Shown: piece by piece, positions 11,811 to 22,321 of the stretch
How positions within the stretch are numbered: the stretch's first letter is position 1
How the letters are laid out: every line of letters begins with the position of its first letter
NCBI RefSeq assembly: GCF_002355735.1
Contig: NZ_AP014879.1
Coordinates: 1,922,001-1,986,000 of the forward strand
Reading direction: 5' to 3'
DNA: 64,000 bases
Source: Sulfuricaulis limicola
GTDB lineage: Bacteria > Pseudomonadota > Gammaproteobacteria > Acidiferrobacterales > Sulfurifustaceae
Program-made: the position numbers and the translations under genes
The notes under the pieces: model-generated
Databases searched by the model: none
The model's input: only the letters and a program-made list of their open reading frames with translations
What the model was told of the DNA's origin: nothing

Positions 11811-13112
11811 TTACTGGCTGACCGATGCCCGCCGCTTTTCCTGCTCGTCGTTATCGGCGTAGATCACCAGCGGCTTGGTGCCGTCCGTGATGACGCCCGC
11901 CTCGATGACCACCTTTTTCACGTTCTCGTTGGAAGGCAGGTCGAACATGACATCCAGCAAGGCGCGCTCGAGGATGGAGCGCAGGCCGCGCGCGCCGGTT
12001 TTGCGCTCCATGGCGCGCTTGGCCACGGCCAGCAGCGCGTCCTCGCGAATTTCCAGCTCGACGCCTTCCAGCTTGAGGAGTTTGTGGTATTGCTTGGCCA
12101 GGGCGTTCTTGGGTTCCGTCAGGATCTGGATCAGCGCCCGCTCGTCGAGTTCGTCCAGGATCGCCACCACCGGCAGGCGGCCAACGAATTCCGGAATCAG
12201 GCCGTACTTGATCAGGTCCTCCGGCTCCACCGCGCGCAGCACTTCGCCGGCTTTTTTGGCGTTGGCCTTGCTGCGGATTTCGGCATTGAAGCCGATACCG
12301 GTCCGTTCGCTGCGGCTCTGAATAACCTTCTCCAGTCCCGAGAACGCACCACCGCAGATAAACAGTATATTGCGCGTGTCTACCTGCAGGAATTCCTGCT
12401 GCGGATGCTTGCGTCCGCCCTGCGGCGGCACCGAAGCGATCGTGCCTTCGATGAGCTTGAGCAGCGCCTGCTGCACGCCCTCGCCCGATACGTCGCGCGT
12501 GATCGAGGGATTCTCGGACTTGCGGGAAATCTTGTCGATCTCGTCGATGTAGACGATGCCCTTCTGCGCCTTCTCGACGTCGTAGTCGCACTTCTGCAGC
12601 AGCTTCTGGATGATGTTCTCGACGTCCTCGCCGACATAACCCGCTTCGGTGAGCGTGGTGGCGTCGGCGATGGTGAACGGCACGTTGAGCAGTCGCGCCA
12701 GCGTCTCGGCCAGCAGCGTCTTGCCCGAGCCGGTCGGCCCGATCATCAGGATGTTGCTCTTGGAAAGCTCGACCTCGCCGATCTTGCCTTCGTTCTCGAT
12801 GCGCTTGTAGTGATTGTAGACCGCGACCGACAATACCTTCTTGGCGTCGCTTTGTCCGATCACGTACTCGTCGAGAATCTGGTGGATCTCGCGCGGGGTG
12901 GGGAATTTTTTCTTGGCGTTGGCGGCGTTTTTCTCTTCCTGAACCTCTTCGCGGATGATGTCGTTGCACAACTCGACGCATTCATCACAAACGAATACGG
13001 AAGGACCGGCAATCAGCTTGCGCACCTCGTGCTGGCTCTTGCCGCAGAACGAGCAATACAGGAGCTTTTCGCCCTTGCCATCGCCCCTGCCCGTGTGGTT
13101 GTTGTCTGCCAT
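11811..13112 (-). CDS. clpX: ATP-dependent Clp protease ATP-binding subunit ClpX
   Basis: AAA+ unfoldase that feeds substrates to ClpP in the cytoplasm. The 433-residue protein has the N-terminal zinc-binding domain (LYCSFCGKS and [10 protein letters not shown]), Walker [12 protein letters not shown], Walker [11 protein letters not shown], and the [10 protein letters not shown] segment that follows in ClpX. It also has the sensor/arginine-finger region ending [12 protein letters not shown]. The 156 bases between clpP and clpX contain no gene; clpP-clpX is the conserved operon order. Only the tail ([14 protein letters not shown]) varies, as is usual. Confidence 0.98.
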   Translation of the reverse strand: MADNNHTGRGDGKGEKLLYCSFCGKSQHEVRKLIAGPSVFVCDECVELCNDIIREEVQEEKNAANAKKKFPTPREIHQILDEYVIGQSDAKKVLSVAVYNHYKRIENEGKIGEVELSKSNILMIGPTGSGKTLLAETLARLLNVPFTIADATTLTEAGYVGEDVENIIQKLLQKCDYDVEKAQKGIVYIDEIDKISRKSENPSITRDVSGEGVQQALLKLIEGTIASVPPQGGRKHPQQEFLQVDTRNILFICGGAFSGLEKVIQSRSERTGIGFNAEIRSKANAKKAGEVLRAVEPEDLIKYGLIPEFVGRLPVVAILDELDERALIQILTEPKNALAKQYHKLLKLEGVELEIREDALLAVAKRAMERKTGARGLRSILERALLDVMFDLPSNENVKKVVIEAGVITDGTKPLVIYADNDEQEKRRASVSQ

Positions 13113-13268
13113 CCTTAAACCTCGCTATCGATTAAGGATCTTTATGCCGCAAAGAATGCGGGTTTCCGCCACCCTTTGCAAGTAATAATCGCCTGCAATA
13201 CTCATCTACTTTACCAATATTATACCTTAAATCTATAGCATATCCCGCGGAAAGTGCACCTGTTTTTT

Positions 13269-13901
13269 CTAAGTGCGCTTTTCGATAACCGAGTCAATAA
13301 GGCCGAAACCCTTGGCCTCCTCGCCGTCCATGAAGTAATCGCGGTCGGTATCTTCCTTGATCTGGTCCATGGTGCGACCGGTATGTTTGACCATGATCTG
13401 GTTCAGCCGTTCGCGTATGCGCAGGATCTCGCGCGCGTGGATGTCAAAGTCGGTCGCCTGGCCCTGAAAACCGCCCATGGGCTGATGCACCATCATGCGG
13501 GAATGCGGCAGGGCGAAGCGTTTGCCGGCGGCACCGCCGGTGAGGATCAGCGCGCCCATGCTGGCGGCCTGGCCGATGCACACCGTGCTCACATCCGGCT
13601 TGATGAATTGCATGGTGTCGTAGATCGCCAGACCCGCGTTTACGGCGCCGCCCGGCGAGTTGATATAAAGGTGTATGTCCTTGTCCGGGTTTTCGGACTC
13701 AAGGAACAGCAGCTGGGCCACGACCAGGTTCGCCATATGGTCCTCGACGGGTCCCACGAGAAACACCACGCGCTCCTTGAGCATGCGCGAGTAAATATCG
13801 TAGGCGCGCTCGCCTCGTCCCGTGGTCTCGATAACCATGGGAACCAGGCCCAGGGCCTGGGGATTCAGCGCTCCGCCGTATTGTCCGGTATCTTTCATCA
13901 T
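13269..13901 (-). CDS. clpP: ATP-dependent Clp protease proteolytic subunit ClpP
   Basis: Forms the double-heptameric proteolytic chamber that works with ClpX or ClpA. The 210-residue protein carries the full Ser-His-Asp triad: Ser in [11 protein letters not shown], His in [11 protein letters not shown] and Asp in DTDRDYFM. The hydrophobic-pocket and handle regions (RIIFLVGPV-like [22 protein letters not shown]) are normal. The first ten residues ([10 protein letters not shown]) are probably a propeptide-like leader, and the second Met is an equally possible start. It is flanked by tig upstream and clpX downstream. Confidence 0.97.
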   Translation of the reverse strand: MMKDTGQYGGALNPQALGLVPMVIETTGRGERAYDIYSRMLKERVVFLVGPVEDHMANLVVAQLLFLESENPDKDIHLYINSPGGAVNAGLAIYDTMQFIKPDVSTVCIGQAASMGALILTGGAAGKRFALPHSRMMVHQPMGGFQGQATDFDIHAREILRIRERLNQIMVKHTGRTMDQIKEDTDRDYFMDGEEAKGFGLIDSVIEKRT

Positions 13902-13958
13902 TCAGTTCCTTGCATTATGCCAGAATCGGTTATCTCGGGTGGATATTAGCCATTCGAG

Positions 13959-15248
13959 CTATTGAACAACAGTCTCGATCTTCAGCAGTTCCTGGAAACT
14001 CACCGGCTTGTCGCTGATATCGGCGGAAACCAGCAGGTCTTCGACGACTTTTTCCTCCATGACCAGGCCTTCAATCTCGCTCAAACGCTCCGGCTTTTCA
14101 TAATGCCACTGGATGAACTCCTGGGGAGACTCGTAATCGGCAGCCATTTCCTCGATCTTGGCGCGCACCCGCGCCGGGTCAGGCGTAAGCCCGCGATTGC
14201 GAATAAACTCGCCCAGAATCAGTCCCAGCGCCACACGGCTGCGTGCCCGCACTGAATAAGCCGCTTCGTCCTTCGCGCCCAGACCACCGGCCACGTCGCT
14301 GTTCTTCAGGCGTTGTGCCTCCGCGTCCAGCAGACTCTGGGGCACTTCGATTGGATTCGCGTCCAGCAACAGTTTGAGCGTGCGTGCGCGCACCACGGCG
14401 CGGGCGCGGCCGGCCGCTTCGCGCTCCAGGTTGTTCCGGATGTCGGACCGCAGTTTGTCCAGACTTCCGTCGGCCACGCCGAGATCGCGAGCAAAGCCTT
14501 CGTTCAGCTCCGGTAATACCGGTTCGGCGATTTCGTTGATCTTCACCTCGAAATCCGCCGTCTGCCCCGCCAGCACGGAATGCCGGTAGTCCGCCGGGAA
14601 CCTGGCCGGGATTTGGCGCATGTCACCGGTTTTGGCACCGAGCAGCCCCTGCTCCATGTCCTCGATCAGCGTGCCGCTGCCCAGTGTTAGCTGAAAACCA
14701 TTGGCCTTGCCGCCATCGAACTCCTTGCCGTTGAGGCGCCCGATGAAATCGATGCTGAGCCGGTCTCCCTGGCGTGCCTCGCGCTCCACCGGCTTCCAGG
14801 TGGCGCGCTGCTTGCGAATGGTCTCGAGCGTACGGTTCACGTCTTCTTCGCTCACCGTCACCACCGGCCGCTCGATGCGGCTGCCCGCCAGATCGAAACG
14901 CTTTACTTCCGGGAAGATTTCAAACTCGACGGTGTATTCGAGTTGCTCGCCACGCACCGCCGGCTTGCGCTGGATGCGCGGATCGCCCGCCGGACGCAAA
15001 CCCTGGCTGCCAATGGCCTCGTACAATGTGGTCTGGATCAGCTCCCCCGCCACTTCGTCCATCAGCCGTCCGCCATACTGGGCCTCGACCATCTTGAGCG
15101 GCACTTTGCCCGGCCGAAAGCCGGGCAGCTTCACCTGTTTCGACAGGCGCTGCAGCCTGACATTGAATTCTTTCTCCACCTGATCCGCCGGCACCGCCAC
15201 TTTCAGGCGCCTCCCGAGCGTGCCGATGGTTTCAACCGAAACTTGCAT
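13959..15248 (-). CDS. tig: Trigger factor, ribosome-associated chaperone
   Basis: Binds the ribosome exit tunnel and protects nascent chains. The 429-residue protein has the ribosome-docking signature GFRPGKVPLKMVEAQYG near residues 43-60 and an FKBP-type PPIase domain near residues 150-235 (GDRLSIDFIGRLNGKEFDGG, then GSGTLIEDMEQGLLG). A long helical C-terminal chaperone region follows. It heads the tig-clpP-clpX block on the minus strand and starts 118 bases after the tRNA-Leu gene, so read-through from the tRNA operon is possible. Confidence 0.98.
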   Translation of the reverse strand: MQVSVETIGTLGRRLKVAVPADQVEKEFNVRLQRLSKQVKLPGFRPGKVPLKMVEAQYGGRLMDEVAGELIQTTLYEAIGSQGLRPAGDPRIQRKPAVRGEQLEYTVEFEIFPEVKRFDLAGSRIERPVVTVSEEDVNRTLETIRKQRATWKPVEREARQGDRLSIDFIGRLNGKEFDGGKANGFQLTLGSGTLIEDMEQGLLGAKTGDMRQIPARFPADYRHSVLAGQTADFEVKINEIAEPVLPELNEGFARDLGVADGSLDKLRSDIRNNLEREAAGRARAVVRARTLKLLLDANPIEVPQSLLDAEAQRLKNSDVAGGLGAKDEAAYSVRARSRVALGLILGEFIRNRGLTPDPARVRAKIEEMAADYESPQEFIQWHYEKPERLSEIEGLVMEEKVVEDLLVSADISDKPVSFQELLKIETVVQ

Positions 15249-15366
15249 TGGAAAACCCCATAATCAATGAACGATAAAATATTGAACCGGCTGTATTTTG
15301 GAGAGGAATCATACCGATTTGCCGCGGGCAGGCCAACAATAATGGCTTTCAGGCATAAAAAAGAGG

Positions 15367-15451
15367 TGGTGCGAATGGAGGGACTCGAACCCCCACGGGT
15401 TACCCCACTGGAACCTAAATCCAGCGCGTCTACCAGTTCCGCCACATTCGC
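15367..15451 (-). tRNA. tRNA-Leu (TAG)
   Basis: Class II tRNA of 85 bases with a variable arm (TGGGGTAACCCG). The acceptor stem is GCGAATG/CATTCGC, the T-arm has GGTTCGAGTCC, and CCA is encoded. The anticodon loop TTTAGGT gives TAG, decoding CUA/CUN leucine. It is the last gene of the five-tRNA cluster in transcription order. Confidence 0.96.
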
Positions 15452-15595
15452 AGCAATAATCGGACACAGTATAGCGCCAAGCTGCCTGACGCCGGCCAGA
15501 CAGGCTCACCGCAAGATCAGGGAACGAAAGCGGGCGGAATCGCCGGGAGAGAAACAGCCTTCTCTCCTCCAAAAATACCCGGCGGTGCAAAAAAA

Positions 15596-15671
<76 letters not shown>

Positions 15672-15684
15672 GGGTCAAAAAAAA

Positions 15685-15762
15685 TGGGGTGAGCGATGGG
15701 ACTCGAACCCACGACAACCGGAATCACAATCCGGGACTCTAACCAACTGAGCTACGCTCACC
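15685..15762 (-). tRNA. tRNA-His (GTG)
   Basis: The 78-base gene has the extra 5-prime G (G-1) opposite discriminator C73 that identifies histidine tRNAs, with stem GTGAGCG/CGCTCAC and encoded CCA. The anticodon loop TTGTGAT gives GTG. It lies 13 bases from tRNA-Lys in the same direction. Confidence 0.97.
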
Positions 15763-15827
15763 ATATGGTGATCTACGTCGCCGGATATTATACCTGCGAA
15801 GAAACATCATACTCCACTCGGGGAGAC

Positions 15828-15879
15828 GCGGAGCCTTCGCAAACGTCTAGTGGACGTTTGCGCCGCCGAACGCCCGGCC
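15828..15879. repeat. Two-hairpin dispersed repeat, copy A (truncated)
   Basis: GCGGAG is followed by TT and a hairpin with a 10-bp stem (CGCAAACGTC/GACGTTTGCG, 15838-15862), then the conserved link CCGCCGAACG. The second hairpin found in copies B (37.75 kb) and C (52.45 kb) is missing or degenerate here. It sits between tRNA-Arg and tRNA-His. The stem sequence differs from the other copies but is perfectly paired. Confidence 0.6.
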
Positions 15880-15893
15880 ATGGATGGCTTGTA

Positions 15894-15970
15894 TGGCGCG
15901 CCCGGCAGGAGTCGAACCTGCGACCACCAGCTTAGAAGGCTGGTGCTCTATCCACCTGAGCTACGGGCGC
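15894..15970 (-). tRNA. tRNA-Arg (TCT)
   Basis: Complete 77-base cloverleaf with acceptor stem GCGCCCG/CGGGCGC, encoded CCA and T-arm GGTTCGACTCC. The anticodon loop CTTCTAA gives TCT, decoding AGA/AGG arginine codons. It lies second in the cluster, after tRNA-Pro. Confidence 0.96.
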
Positions 15971-16019
15971 TCTAACGCCCATTACAGCCGATGCACACCC
16001 AACACGCAATTTCTGAATA

Positions 16020-16096
<77 letters not shown>

Positions 16097-16183
16097 AGCG
16101 GTACTCACGCCAGGCGCCGCTTCCGCGAACCGCCGCGGCGAACGCATGCAAAATCGGCTTGGCCCGGTCGGCGCGAGGCCGGA

Positions 16184-16212
16184 ACTATACGCACCGCCCT
16201 CGGGACCGTCAA
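16184..16212 (-). promoter_or_regulatory. Sigma-70 promoter of the tRNA cluster
   Basis: TTGACG, a 17-base spacer and TATAGT lie on the minus strand about 90 bases before tRNA-Pro. The spacing is ideal and both hexamers are near consensus. A GC-rich stretch (TCCGGCC) follows the -10, as in the discriminator of stringently controlled stable-RNA promoters. Confidence 0.75.
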
Positions 16213-16355
16213 TCTGGCGTGCCTGAATTATAGGCTAAAAGTCAGGCAAAAATGCGATGGCTGCGCTTGGCGCGCCGCCGTAGCGCGTGCGATGATGCGC
16301 CGGGCGCATACTTCCGCGCCGCGGTTGGTAAACACTCGGATATGCCGGGTCAATC

Positions 16356-17216
16356 ATGAGCGCACGCATCCTCGACGGAAAGAAAATCGCACAAGAACTG
16401 CGCGCTGAAATCAAACAGCGGGTGGACCGCCGCCTCGTGTCGGGCAAACGGCCGCCCGGTCTCGCCGTGCTCAAGGTCGGCCACGAGGCCGCCTCCGAGG
16501 TTTACGTGCGCAACAAGCGCGAGGCCTGTGCCGCTGCCGGCTTCATGTCCTTCGATTACGACCTGCCGCTGGACACCCCTCAGGAGAAACTCCTGTCCCA
16601 TATCGACCAGCTGAATTCCGACCCGAATGTGGACGGCATCCTGGTACAGCTGCCGTTGCCCAGGCACATAGATCAGACCATCGTCATTGAGCGCATCAGT
16701 CCGACCAAGGACGTGGACGGATTTCATCCCTACAACATCGGCCGGCTGGCGCAGCGCATTCCGCGCCTGCGCCCGTGCACGCCCTACGGCGTCATGCGCC
16801 TGCTACAGACCACCGGCGAGGCGCTGGCAGGCAAGGAGGCCGTCGTGGTCGGTGCGTCCAACATCGTCGGACGTCCCATGTCGCTCGAACTGCTGCTGGC
16901 CGGCTGCACCGTCACCACCTGCCATCGCTATACCCGGGACCTGCCCGGGCATGTCGCCCGCGCCGAGGTGCTGGTGGTCGCGGTCGGCAAGCCCGGCATG
17001 GTCAAGGGCGAGTGGATCAGGCCCGGCGCGATTGTCATCGACGTCGGCATTAACCGCCTGCCGAACGGAAAACTGGTCGGCGACGTGGAATTCGAAACCG
17101 CCAAACAGCGCGCCGGCTGGATCACGCCAGTGCCGGGCGGCGTCGGGCCAATGACCGTGGCCACGCTGCTGCTGAACACGCTGGAGGCCGCGGAGCAGCG
17201 CGACAACAAAGAATGA
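16356..17216 (+). CDS. folD: Bifunctional methylenetetrahydrofolate dehydrogenase / methenyltetrahydrofolate cyclohydrolase
   Basis: Interconverts 5,10-methylene-THF, 5,10-methenyl-THF and 10-formyl-THF in the cytoplasm, supplying one-carbon units. The 286-residue protein begins [16 protein letters not shown]. It carries the catalytic Lys region [14 protein letters not shown], the conserved [16 protein letters not shown] and [13 protein letters not shown], the NADP-site [11 protein letters not shown] and the [15 protein letters not shown] end. It is complete and of normal length. It starts a plus-strand run and lies four bases before pgi. ThyA and FolA, which use the same cofactor pool, are encoded 4 kb downstream. 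Confidence 0.98.
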   Translation: MSARILDGKKIAQELRAEIKQRVDRRLVSGKRPPGLAVLKVGHEAASEVYVRNKREACAAAGFMSFDYDLPLDTPQEKLLSHIDQLNSDPNVDGILVQLPLPRHIDQTIVIERISPTKDVDGFHPYNIGRLAQRIPRLRPCTPYGVMRLLQTTGEALAGKEAVVVGASNIVGRPMSLELLLAGCTVTTCHRYTRDLPGHVARAEVLVVAVGKPGMVKGEWIRPGAIVIDVGINRLPNGKLVGDVEFETAKQRAGWITPVPGGVGPMTVATLLLNTLEAAEQRDNKE

Positions 17217-17220
17217 TAGT

Positions 17221-18621
17221 ATGGCGTCAATCCTGACGCAGACGAAACAACCCGTGGCCCCACCCGGCAAAAATTCACCCGCTTCCTCCCCGCCGCCGTT
17301 GCTGCAGATCGACACCGCGCGCCTGTATCGGGACGGCGTCGGCGTCGAAGGCGTTGACCGCACCGAGGTCGAGGCGCTGGCGCCGGAATTGCGGCGCGTG
17401 CATCAGGCGCTCGTCGATAAATCCGCGGGCGGACTGAATGCCGAGTTCGCCTGCCTGACCCTGCACGACAGCATGCCGGCAACGCTGCCGGCGATCGAAA
17501 CGGCGGCGGAGCAACTGCGCCGTTTCGAGGATATCGCCGTCATCGGCATCGGTGGATCCAGCCTCGGCGCCAAGGCCGTGCACCAGGCGCTTGTCGACGA
17601 GCCCGGCGCCCATCGCCCACGGCTGCATTTCCTGGAAAACATCGATCCCCGCAACCTGGATGTGTTCGTTCGCAACCGCTCCGCCGAAAAGTCGGCGGTG
17701 ATTTGCATCAGCAAGTCCGGCGGGACCATTGAAACGGGCATCCAGTACCTGATCCTGCGCGAGTGGCTGGAGCAGCAACTGGGCAAGGACAAGGCGCGCC
17801 GACATCAATACTTGATCACCGATCCGGCGCAGGGATGGCTGCGCGATTTGGCCACGCGCGAGGACCTGGCGTCGCTGCCGGTGCCGCCGCGGGTGGGCGG
17901 GCGTTATTCGGTGCTGACCGCCGTGGGGCTGTTGCCGCTGGCCGCGGTGGGCGTGGACATCCGCGCCCTGCTGGCCGGCAGCGCGGCCAATGCGGCGCGC
18001 TGTGTCTCGGATAACCCTTCGGGCAACCCGGCGCTGGAACTGGCGGCCCTGTTCTTCCTGCTCGACACCCGCCGCCACAAGCGCGTCTCGATCATGATGC
18101 CCTACGCCGATCCGTTGCAGCTCTTCGGCGACTGGTACCGCCAGCTGTGGGCGGAATCCCTCGGCAAGCGCCGCGGCGCGCGCGCGGACGATCCGCCGGC
18201 CGGCACGCTGCCGGTCACGGCGCTGGGCACGGTGGACCAGCACAGCCAGTTGCAGATGTATCTGGAGTCGCGGCGTGACAAGATTTTCAGCTTCCTGGCG
18301 ATCGACCAGCGCGAGTCCAATCGGCGCATCCCGCTGACAGAACATGACCGGAAATATTTTCCCTATCTCGACGGCAAGCACATGCAGGACGTGCTCGAGG
18401 CGGAGCTCCAGGCCACGCGCCAGGTGATCACCGAAACCGGCCACCCGAACATGACCCTGCGCCTGTCCCGGCTCGATGCCCACGCGCTGGGCCAGCTGAT
18501 CGATCTCTATCAGCGCGCCACGGTCTACGCCGGCCTGCTCTACGGCATCAACCCGCTGGACCAGCCGGCCGTGGAAAAAGGCAAACAACTGGCGATCCGG
18601 TTGCTCGGCGGTGGCCGCTAA
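17221..18621 (+). CDS. pgi: Glucose-6-phosphate isomerase (compact form)
   Basis: Interconverts glucose 6-phosphate and fructose 6-phosphate. Signature regions are IGIGGSSLGAKAVH, ISKSGGTIET, GGRYSVLTAVGLLPLA, a TVDQHSQLQMYLE stretch and GINPLDQPAVEKGK near the end. At 466 residues it is shorter than the E. coli enzyme (549) and belongs to the compact bacterial type. The first 40 or so residues are low-complexity (PPGKNSPASSPPP) and the true start could be slightly later, but no better ribosome site is obvious. It follows folD by four bases and overlaps the start of mtfA. Confidence 0.95.
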   Translation: MASILTQTKQPVAPPGKNSPASSPPPLLQIDTARLYRDGVGVEGVDRTEVEALAPELRRVHQALVDKSAGGLNAEFACLTLHDSMPATLPAIETAAEQLRRFEDIAVIGIGGSSLGAKAVHQALVDEPGAHRPRLHFLENIDPRNLDVFVRNRSAEKSAVICISKSGGTIETGIQYLILREWLEQQLGKDKARRHQYLITDPAQGWLRDLATREDLASLPVPPRVGGRYSVLTAVGLLPLAAVGVDIRALLAGSAANAARCVSDNPSGNPALELAALFFLLDTRRHKRVSIMMPYADPLQLFGDWYRQLWAESLGKRRGARADDPPAGTLPVTALGTVDQHSQLQMYLESRRDKIFSFLAIDQRESNRRIPLTEHDRKYFPYLDGKHMQDVLEAELQATRQVITETGHPNMTLRLSRLDAHALGQLIDLYQRATVYAGLLYGINPLDQPAVEKGKQLAIRLLGGGR

Positions 18622-19429
18622 ACGGAAACCCTCGCCGCGCCGCGGCGCCCGCGCCGGTGTCCTGAGGAACCTTTATCGCCGCTGGCGCTCCCGAAGCAAT
18701 GCCCTGTCCAATGCGCTGTGGGCGGAAACCCTGTACAGCTGCGCCTACGCGCGCGCCCTGCCACCAGACGACCGCGCGCAACTGCGCGAGCTCACGGCGC
18801 AGGTTCTGCGCGCCAAAGCCTTCGAGGGCGCGGCGGGGTTCAAGGTTACCGAACCGGCGCGCGCCCGCATCGCGCTGCATGCCGTGATCCCCATTCTCCA
18901 TCTCGGGCTCGATTATTACGCCGACTGGAGCTCGATCGTGATCTATCCGGGTGATTTCCGCGTGCAAGATGAGTACATGGACGAACACGGCATTGTGCAT
19001 CGCGAGATCATGGACCTCTGCGGCCAGTCCATGTCCCAGGGTCCGATCGTGCTGTCCTGGGAGGCGATGCGCGCGGAAAACGAAACGCCCGGCGATTACG
19101 ATCTCGTGATCCACGAATGCGCGCACAAGCTGGATCTGCTCAACGGCGAGGCCAACGGCTTCCCGCCGCTGCATGCAGACATGGACGCGCGCGCCTGGGC
19201 GCGCGATTTCCACGCCGCCTACCGGAAACTGTGCACCGAAGTGGACGACAACGCCGAGCATAGCCGCATCGATCCCTATGCCGCCGAGGACCCGGCAGAG
19301 TTTTTCGCCGTAATGAGCGAGACCTTCTTCACCAATCCACACCTCGTTTACGAGGCTTATCCGTCAGTGTATAAACAGTTGCAACACTTCTACCGCCAGG
19401 ATCCGCGCCAGTTCATGAAGCAAGCCTGA
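18611..19429 (+). CDS. mtfA: MtfA-type zinc aminopeptidase-like protein
   Basis: MtfA of E. coli is a cytoplasmic zinc peptidase that binds the glucose repressor Mlc and so affects ptsG. The 272-residue protein has the MtfA zinc motif HECAHKLD and a downstream Glu in EDPAEFFAVMSETFF. It also has the conserved core VIYPGDFRVQ and GPIVLSWEA. The start is probably the GTG overlapping the last codons of pgi by 11 bases, giving a very basic N-terminus (MAAKRKPSPRRG). Whether it regulates sugar uptake here is unknown, because no Mlc or PTS gene is visible. Confidence 0.9.
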   Translation: MAAKRKPSPRRGARAGVLRNLYRRWRSRSNALSNALWAETLYSCAYARALPPDDRAQLRELTAQVLRAKAFEGAAGFKVTEPARARIALHAVIPILHLGLDYYADWSSIVIYPGDFRVQDEYMDEHGIVHREIMDLCGQSMSQGPIVLSWEAMRAENETPGDYDLVIHECAHKLDLLNGEANGFPPLHADMDARAWARDFHAAYRKLCTEVDDNAEHSRIDPYAAEDPAEFFAVMSETFFTNPHLVYEAYPSVYKQLQHFYRQDPRQFMKQA

Positions 19430-19432
19430 CCG

Positions 19433-20128
19433 ATGATCCCGCTGCACGACGACAATCCCACGACCATCACACCGTTGCTGACGATAGCCTTTATCATCGC
19501 CTGTGTGCTGGTTTTCCTGTGGCAGCTGTCGCTTGGCGCACAGGGTTTCGAAGCCGCCGTCTTCCGTCTTGGCGTGATCCCGGCCACGCTGCTGGGCGGC
19601 AAAACCCTGCCGCCGGAACTGGCGCTGGTGCCGCCATCCGTGACGGTGTTCAGCTCCATGTTCCTGCACGGCGGCTGGATGCATCTGATCGGCAACATGC
19701 TCTATCTCTGGATCTTCGGCAACAACATCGAGGACGCCATGGGTCACGTGCGTTTCGTGATTTTCTATCTGTTGTGCGGGGTCGCCGCCGTGTTCGCGCA
19801 GGCCCTGCCGGATACGAATTCCACGATACCCATGATCGGCGCCAGCGGCGCGATTTCCGGCGTGCTCGGCGCCTACCTGCTGCTCTATCCGCGCGCGCAC
19901 GTGCTGGTGCTGATACCGCTGGGCGTTTACATGCGCACCATGCGCCTGCCGGCCATGGTGGTGCTGGGTTTCTGGTTCGTGCTGCAACTGGTCAGCTCGG
20001 CGCTCGCCGATCCCGCCCAGGGCGGCGTCGCCTTCGGCGCACACATCGGCGGCTTCGTCGCCGGCATGGTGCTGCTGCCGCTGTTCAAGCACCGCAACGT
20101 GCGGCTGTTCGCGCCGCCGCGGCACTGA
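19433..20128 (+). CDS. Rhomboid-family intramembrane serine protease
   Basis: Polytopic inner-membrane protease that cuts helices within the bilayer. The catalytic Ser is in GASGAISGVLGAYL and the His partner in FGAHIGGFVAGM. The N-terminal helix and the HGGWMHLIGNMLYLWIFG signature are all present within 231 residues. A loop between the first two helices (LGGKTLPPELALVPPSVTV) is typical of the bacterial group with a longer L1. It begins three bases after the mtfA stop and is probably coexpressed with it. The substrate is unknown. Confidence 0.93.
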   Translation: MIPLHDDNPTTITPLLTIAFIIACVLVFLWQLSLGAQGFEAAVFRLGVIPATLLGGKTLPPELALVPPSVTVFSSMFLHGGWMHLIGNMLYLWIFGNNIEDAMGHVRFVIFYLLCGVAAVFAQALPDTNSTIPMIGASGAISGVLGAYLLLYPRAHVLVLIPLGVYMRTMRLPAMVVLGFWFVLQLVSSALADPAQGGVAFGAHIGGFVAGMVLLPLFKHRNVRLFAPPRH

Positions 20129-20204
20129 GCGGCTGCGCGCTTTGGCGTGAGCGGATATAATCGTCGGCGCGTTGTTCGACAAGTCGGCAAACGGAGGCAA
20201 ACGC

Positions 20205-20999
<795 letters not shown>

Positions 21000-21000
21000 A

Positions 21001-21076
21001 CAGTGAAAAGTGTAAAGTGCAAAGTGAATAGTGTTTTGTCATTCAACTTTTCACTTTTCATTTTTCACTTTTAACT
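21001..21076. repeat. AT-rich inverted repeat between thyA and folA
   Basis: The interval contains tandem GTGAAAAGTG/GTAAAGTGCAAAGTG units followed by their near-complement (CTTTTCACTTTTCATTTTTCACTTTT). RNA from it can form a long A/U-rich hairpin. It is unlike the neighbouring coding sequence and resembles an AAAGTG-type dispersed repeat. It leaves no room for a separate folA promoter except inside the repeat. Confidence 0.6.
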
Positions 21077-21082
21077 TGCGTT

Positions 21083-21577
21083 ATGCGTGTTTCGCTCATC
21101 GCCGCCATGGCGGAAAACCGCGTGATCGGCGTCAACAACGCGCTCCCGTGGCGACTGCCGGCGGATCTGCGGCATTTCCGGCAACTCACCACCGGCCATC
21201 ATGTGATCATGGGGCGGCGCAATTACGAATCCATCGGCAAACCCCTGCCCGACCGCACCAATATCGTGATCACGCGCAACCCCGGTTACCACGCGCCGGG
21301 CTGTCAGGTGAAGCATTCACTCGCGGAGGCGCTGCGGGACATCCAGGACGACCCGGAGATCTTTATCATCGGCGGCGCGGAAATTTATCGTCAAACCATC
21401 GGTGACGCCGACCGGATTTATCTGACGCTGGTGCATGCCGACATCCCTGGCGACACCTGGTTTCCGGAGTTCGATGCCAGCGAATGGCACGAGACCAGCC
21501 GTACGCGCCACGAGGCGGATGAAAAAAACCCCTATGCTTACAGCTTCGTGACTTACGACAGGAAAAACCGCGAATGA
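21083..21577 (+). CDS. folA: Dihydrofolate reductase
   Basis: Reduces dihydrofolate to tetrahydrofolate with NADPH, closing the thymidylate cycle with ThyA. The 164-residue chromosomal-type enzyme begins MRVSLIAAMAENRVIGVNNALPW. It has the substrate Asp in RLPADLRHFRQLT, the NADPH region HHVIMGRRNYESIG and FIIGGAEIYRQTI near the end. The stop overlaps the start of the next gene (ATGA), indicating translational coupling to an outer-membrane protein with no evident folate role. Confidence 0.97.
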   Translation: MRVSLIAAMAENRVIGVNNALPWRLPADLRHFRQLTTGHHVIMGRRNYESIGKPLPDRTNIVITRNPGYHAPGCQVKHSLAEALRDIQDDPEIFIIGGAEIYRQTIGDADRIYLTLVHADIPGDTWFPEFDASEWHETSRTRHEADEKNPYAYSFVTYDRKNRE

Positions 21578-22257
21578 GACGTCTGACAGGCTTGTTGCTG
21601 ATATTCATTCTGCCCGCCGTGGCCGAGGCCGCCGGCCCGCTGGTGCCGGCGGACAACAACGCTTCGAACCTGGACTTTTCGCTGCGCTTTGCGCGCGCCA
21701 AAATGCCGCTCGACTACGCCGGCCGGACCCAGGACGGCACCAGCAGCTGGCTGGGCGTCAGCCTGCGCGAGCAGGTGAGCCGCCGCGTGACCTTGGGCAT
21801 GTATGGCGGCTATGCCTGGCTCACCCAGACCAACAACCCCGTGACCGCCGGAATCGAGCTGGACGGGTTTCATGCGGGGTTCTCGTTGCACGCCGTTCTG
21901 CTGGAGGGTCAGCGCGCCTCCCTGTATGGCACGCTCGATTACGGCTACCAGAAGACGGATCACAAAAGTGATGCCCAGACGGTCGTAATCGATTGGGTGC
22001 AACCGCAGGCGCAGCTCGGCGCCACGCTGACGCTGGCGCGGAATTGGCGGCTCTACGGTGGCGGCAACTACGGCAAGATTGACGGCGAGGAACGCGCCAC
22101 CGGTTCCATCAATCACACGCTGTCGTTCGAGCGCGGCGCGCAGTCAGGAGGATTTCTCGGCCTCGACCTGAACGTGGAAACGGATGGCTATATAGGCATC
22201 GAAGCCCGGTCGGGCCTGATGCGCGGCGTGGATATTTATTTCAAACGACGCTTCTGA
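21574..22257 (+). CDS. Predicted outer-membrane beta-barrel protein, unknown function
   Basis: The 227-residue protein starts with a signal peptide (MRRLTGLLLIFILPAVAEAA, cleavage after AEA). The rest is rich in alternating polar/hydrophobic strands with Gly and aromatic residues (VTLGMYGGYAWLTQ, NWRLYGGGNYGKID). It ends DIYFKRRF, a C-terminal aromatic residue typical of barrels handled by BAM. I recognise no named family with confidence. It shares a four-base overlap with folA, so its expression is tied to folA. A strong terminator follows 14 bases after its stop. Confidence 0.75.
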   Translation: MRRLTGLLLIFILPAVAEAAGPLVPADNNASNLDFSLRFARAKMPLDYAGRTQDGTSSWLGVSLREQVSRRVTLGMYGGYAWLTQTNNPVTAGIELDGFHAGFSLHAVLLEGQRASLYGTLDYGYQKTDHKSDAQTVVIDWVQPQAQLGATLTLARNWRLYGGGNYGKIDGEERATGSINHTLSFERGAQSGGFLGLDLNVETDGYIGIEARSGLMRGVDIYFKRRF

Positions 22258-22270
22258 AAACACAAAAAAC

Positions 22271-22299
22271 AAAAAAGGCGGGCCAAGCCCGCCTTTTTT
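22271..22299. terminator. Bidirectional rho-independent terminator
   Basis: A perfect 13-bp stem (AAAAAAGGCGGGC/GCCCGCCTTTTTT) with a CAA loop lies between the convergent outer-membrane protein gene and fimV. The A-run and T-run on either side allow termination in both directions. Confidence 0.92.
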
Positions 22300-22321
22300 G
22301 TTACGAATCACGGATTACGGC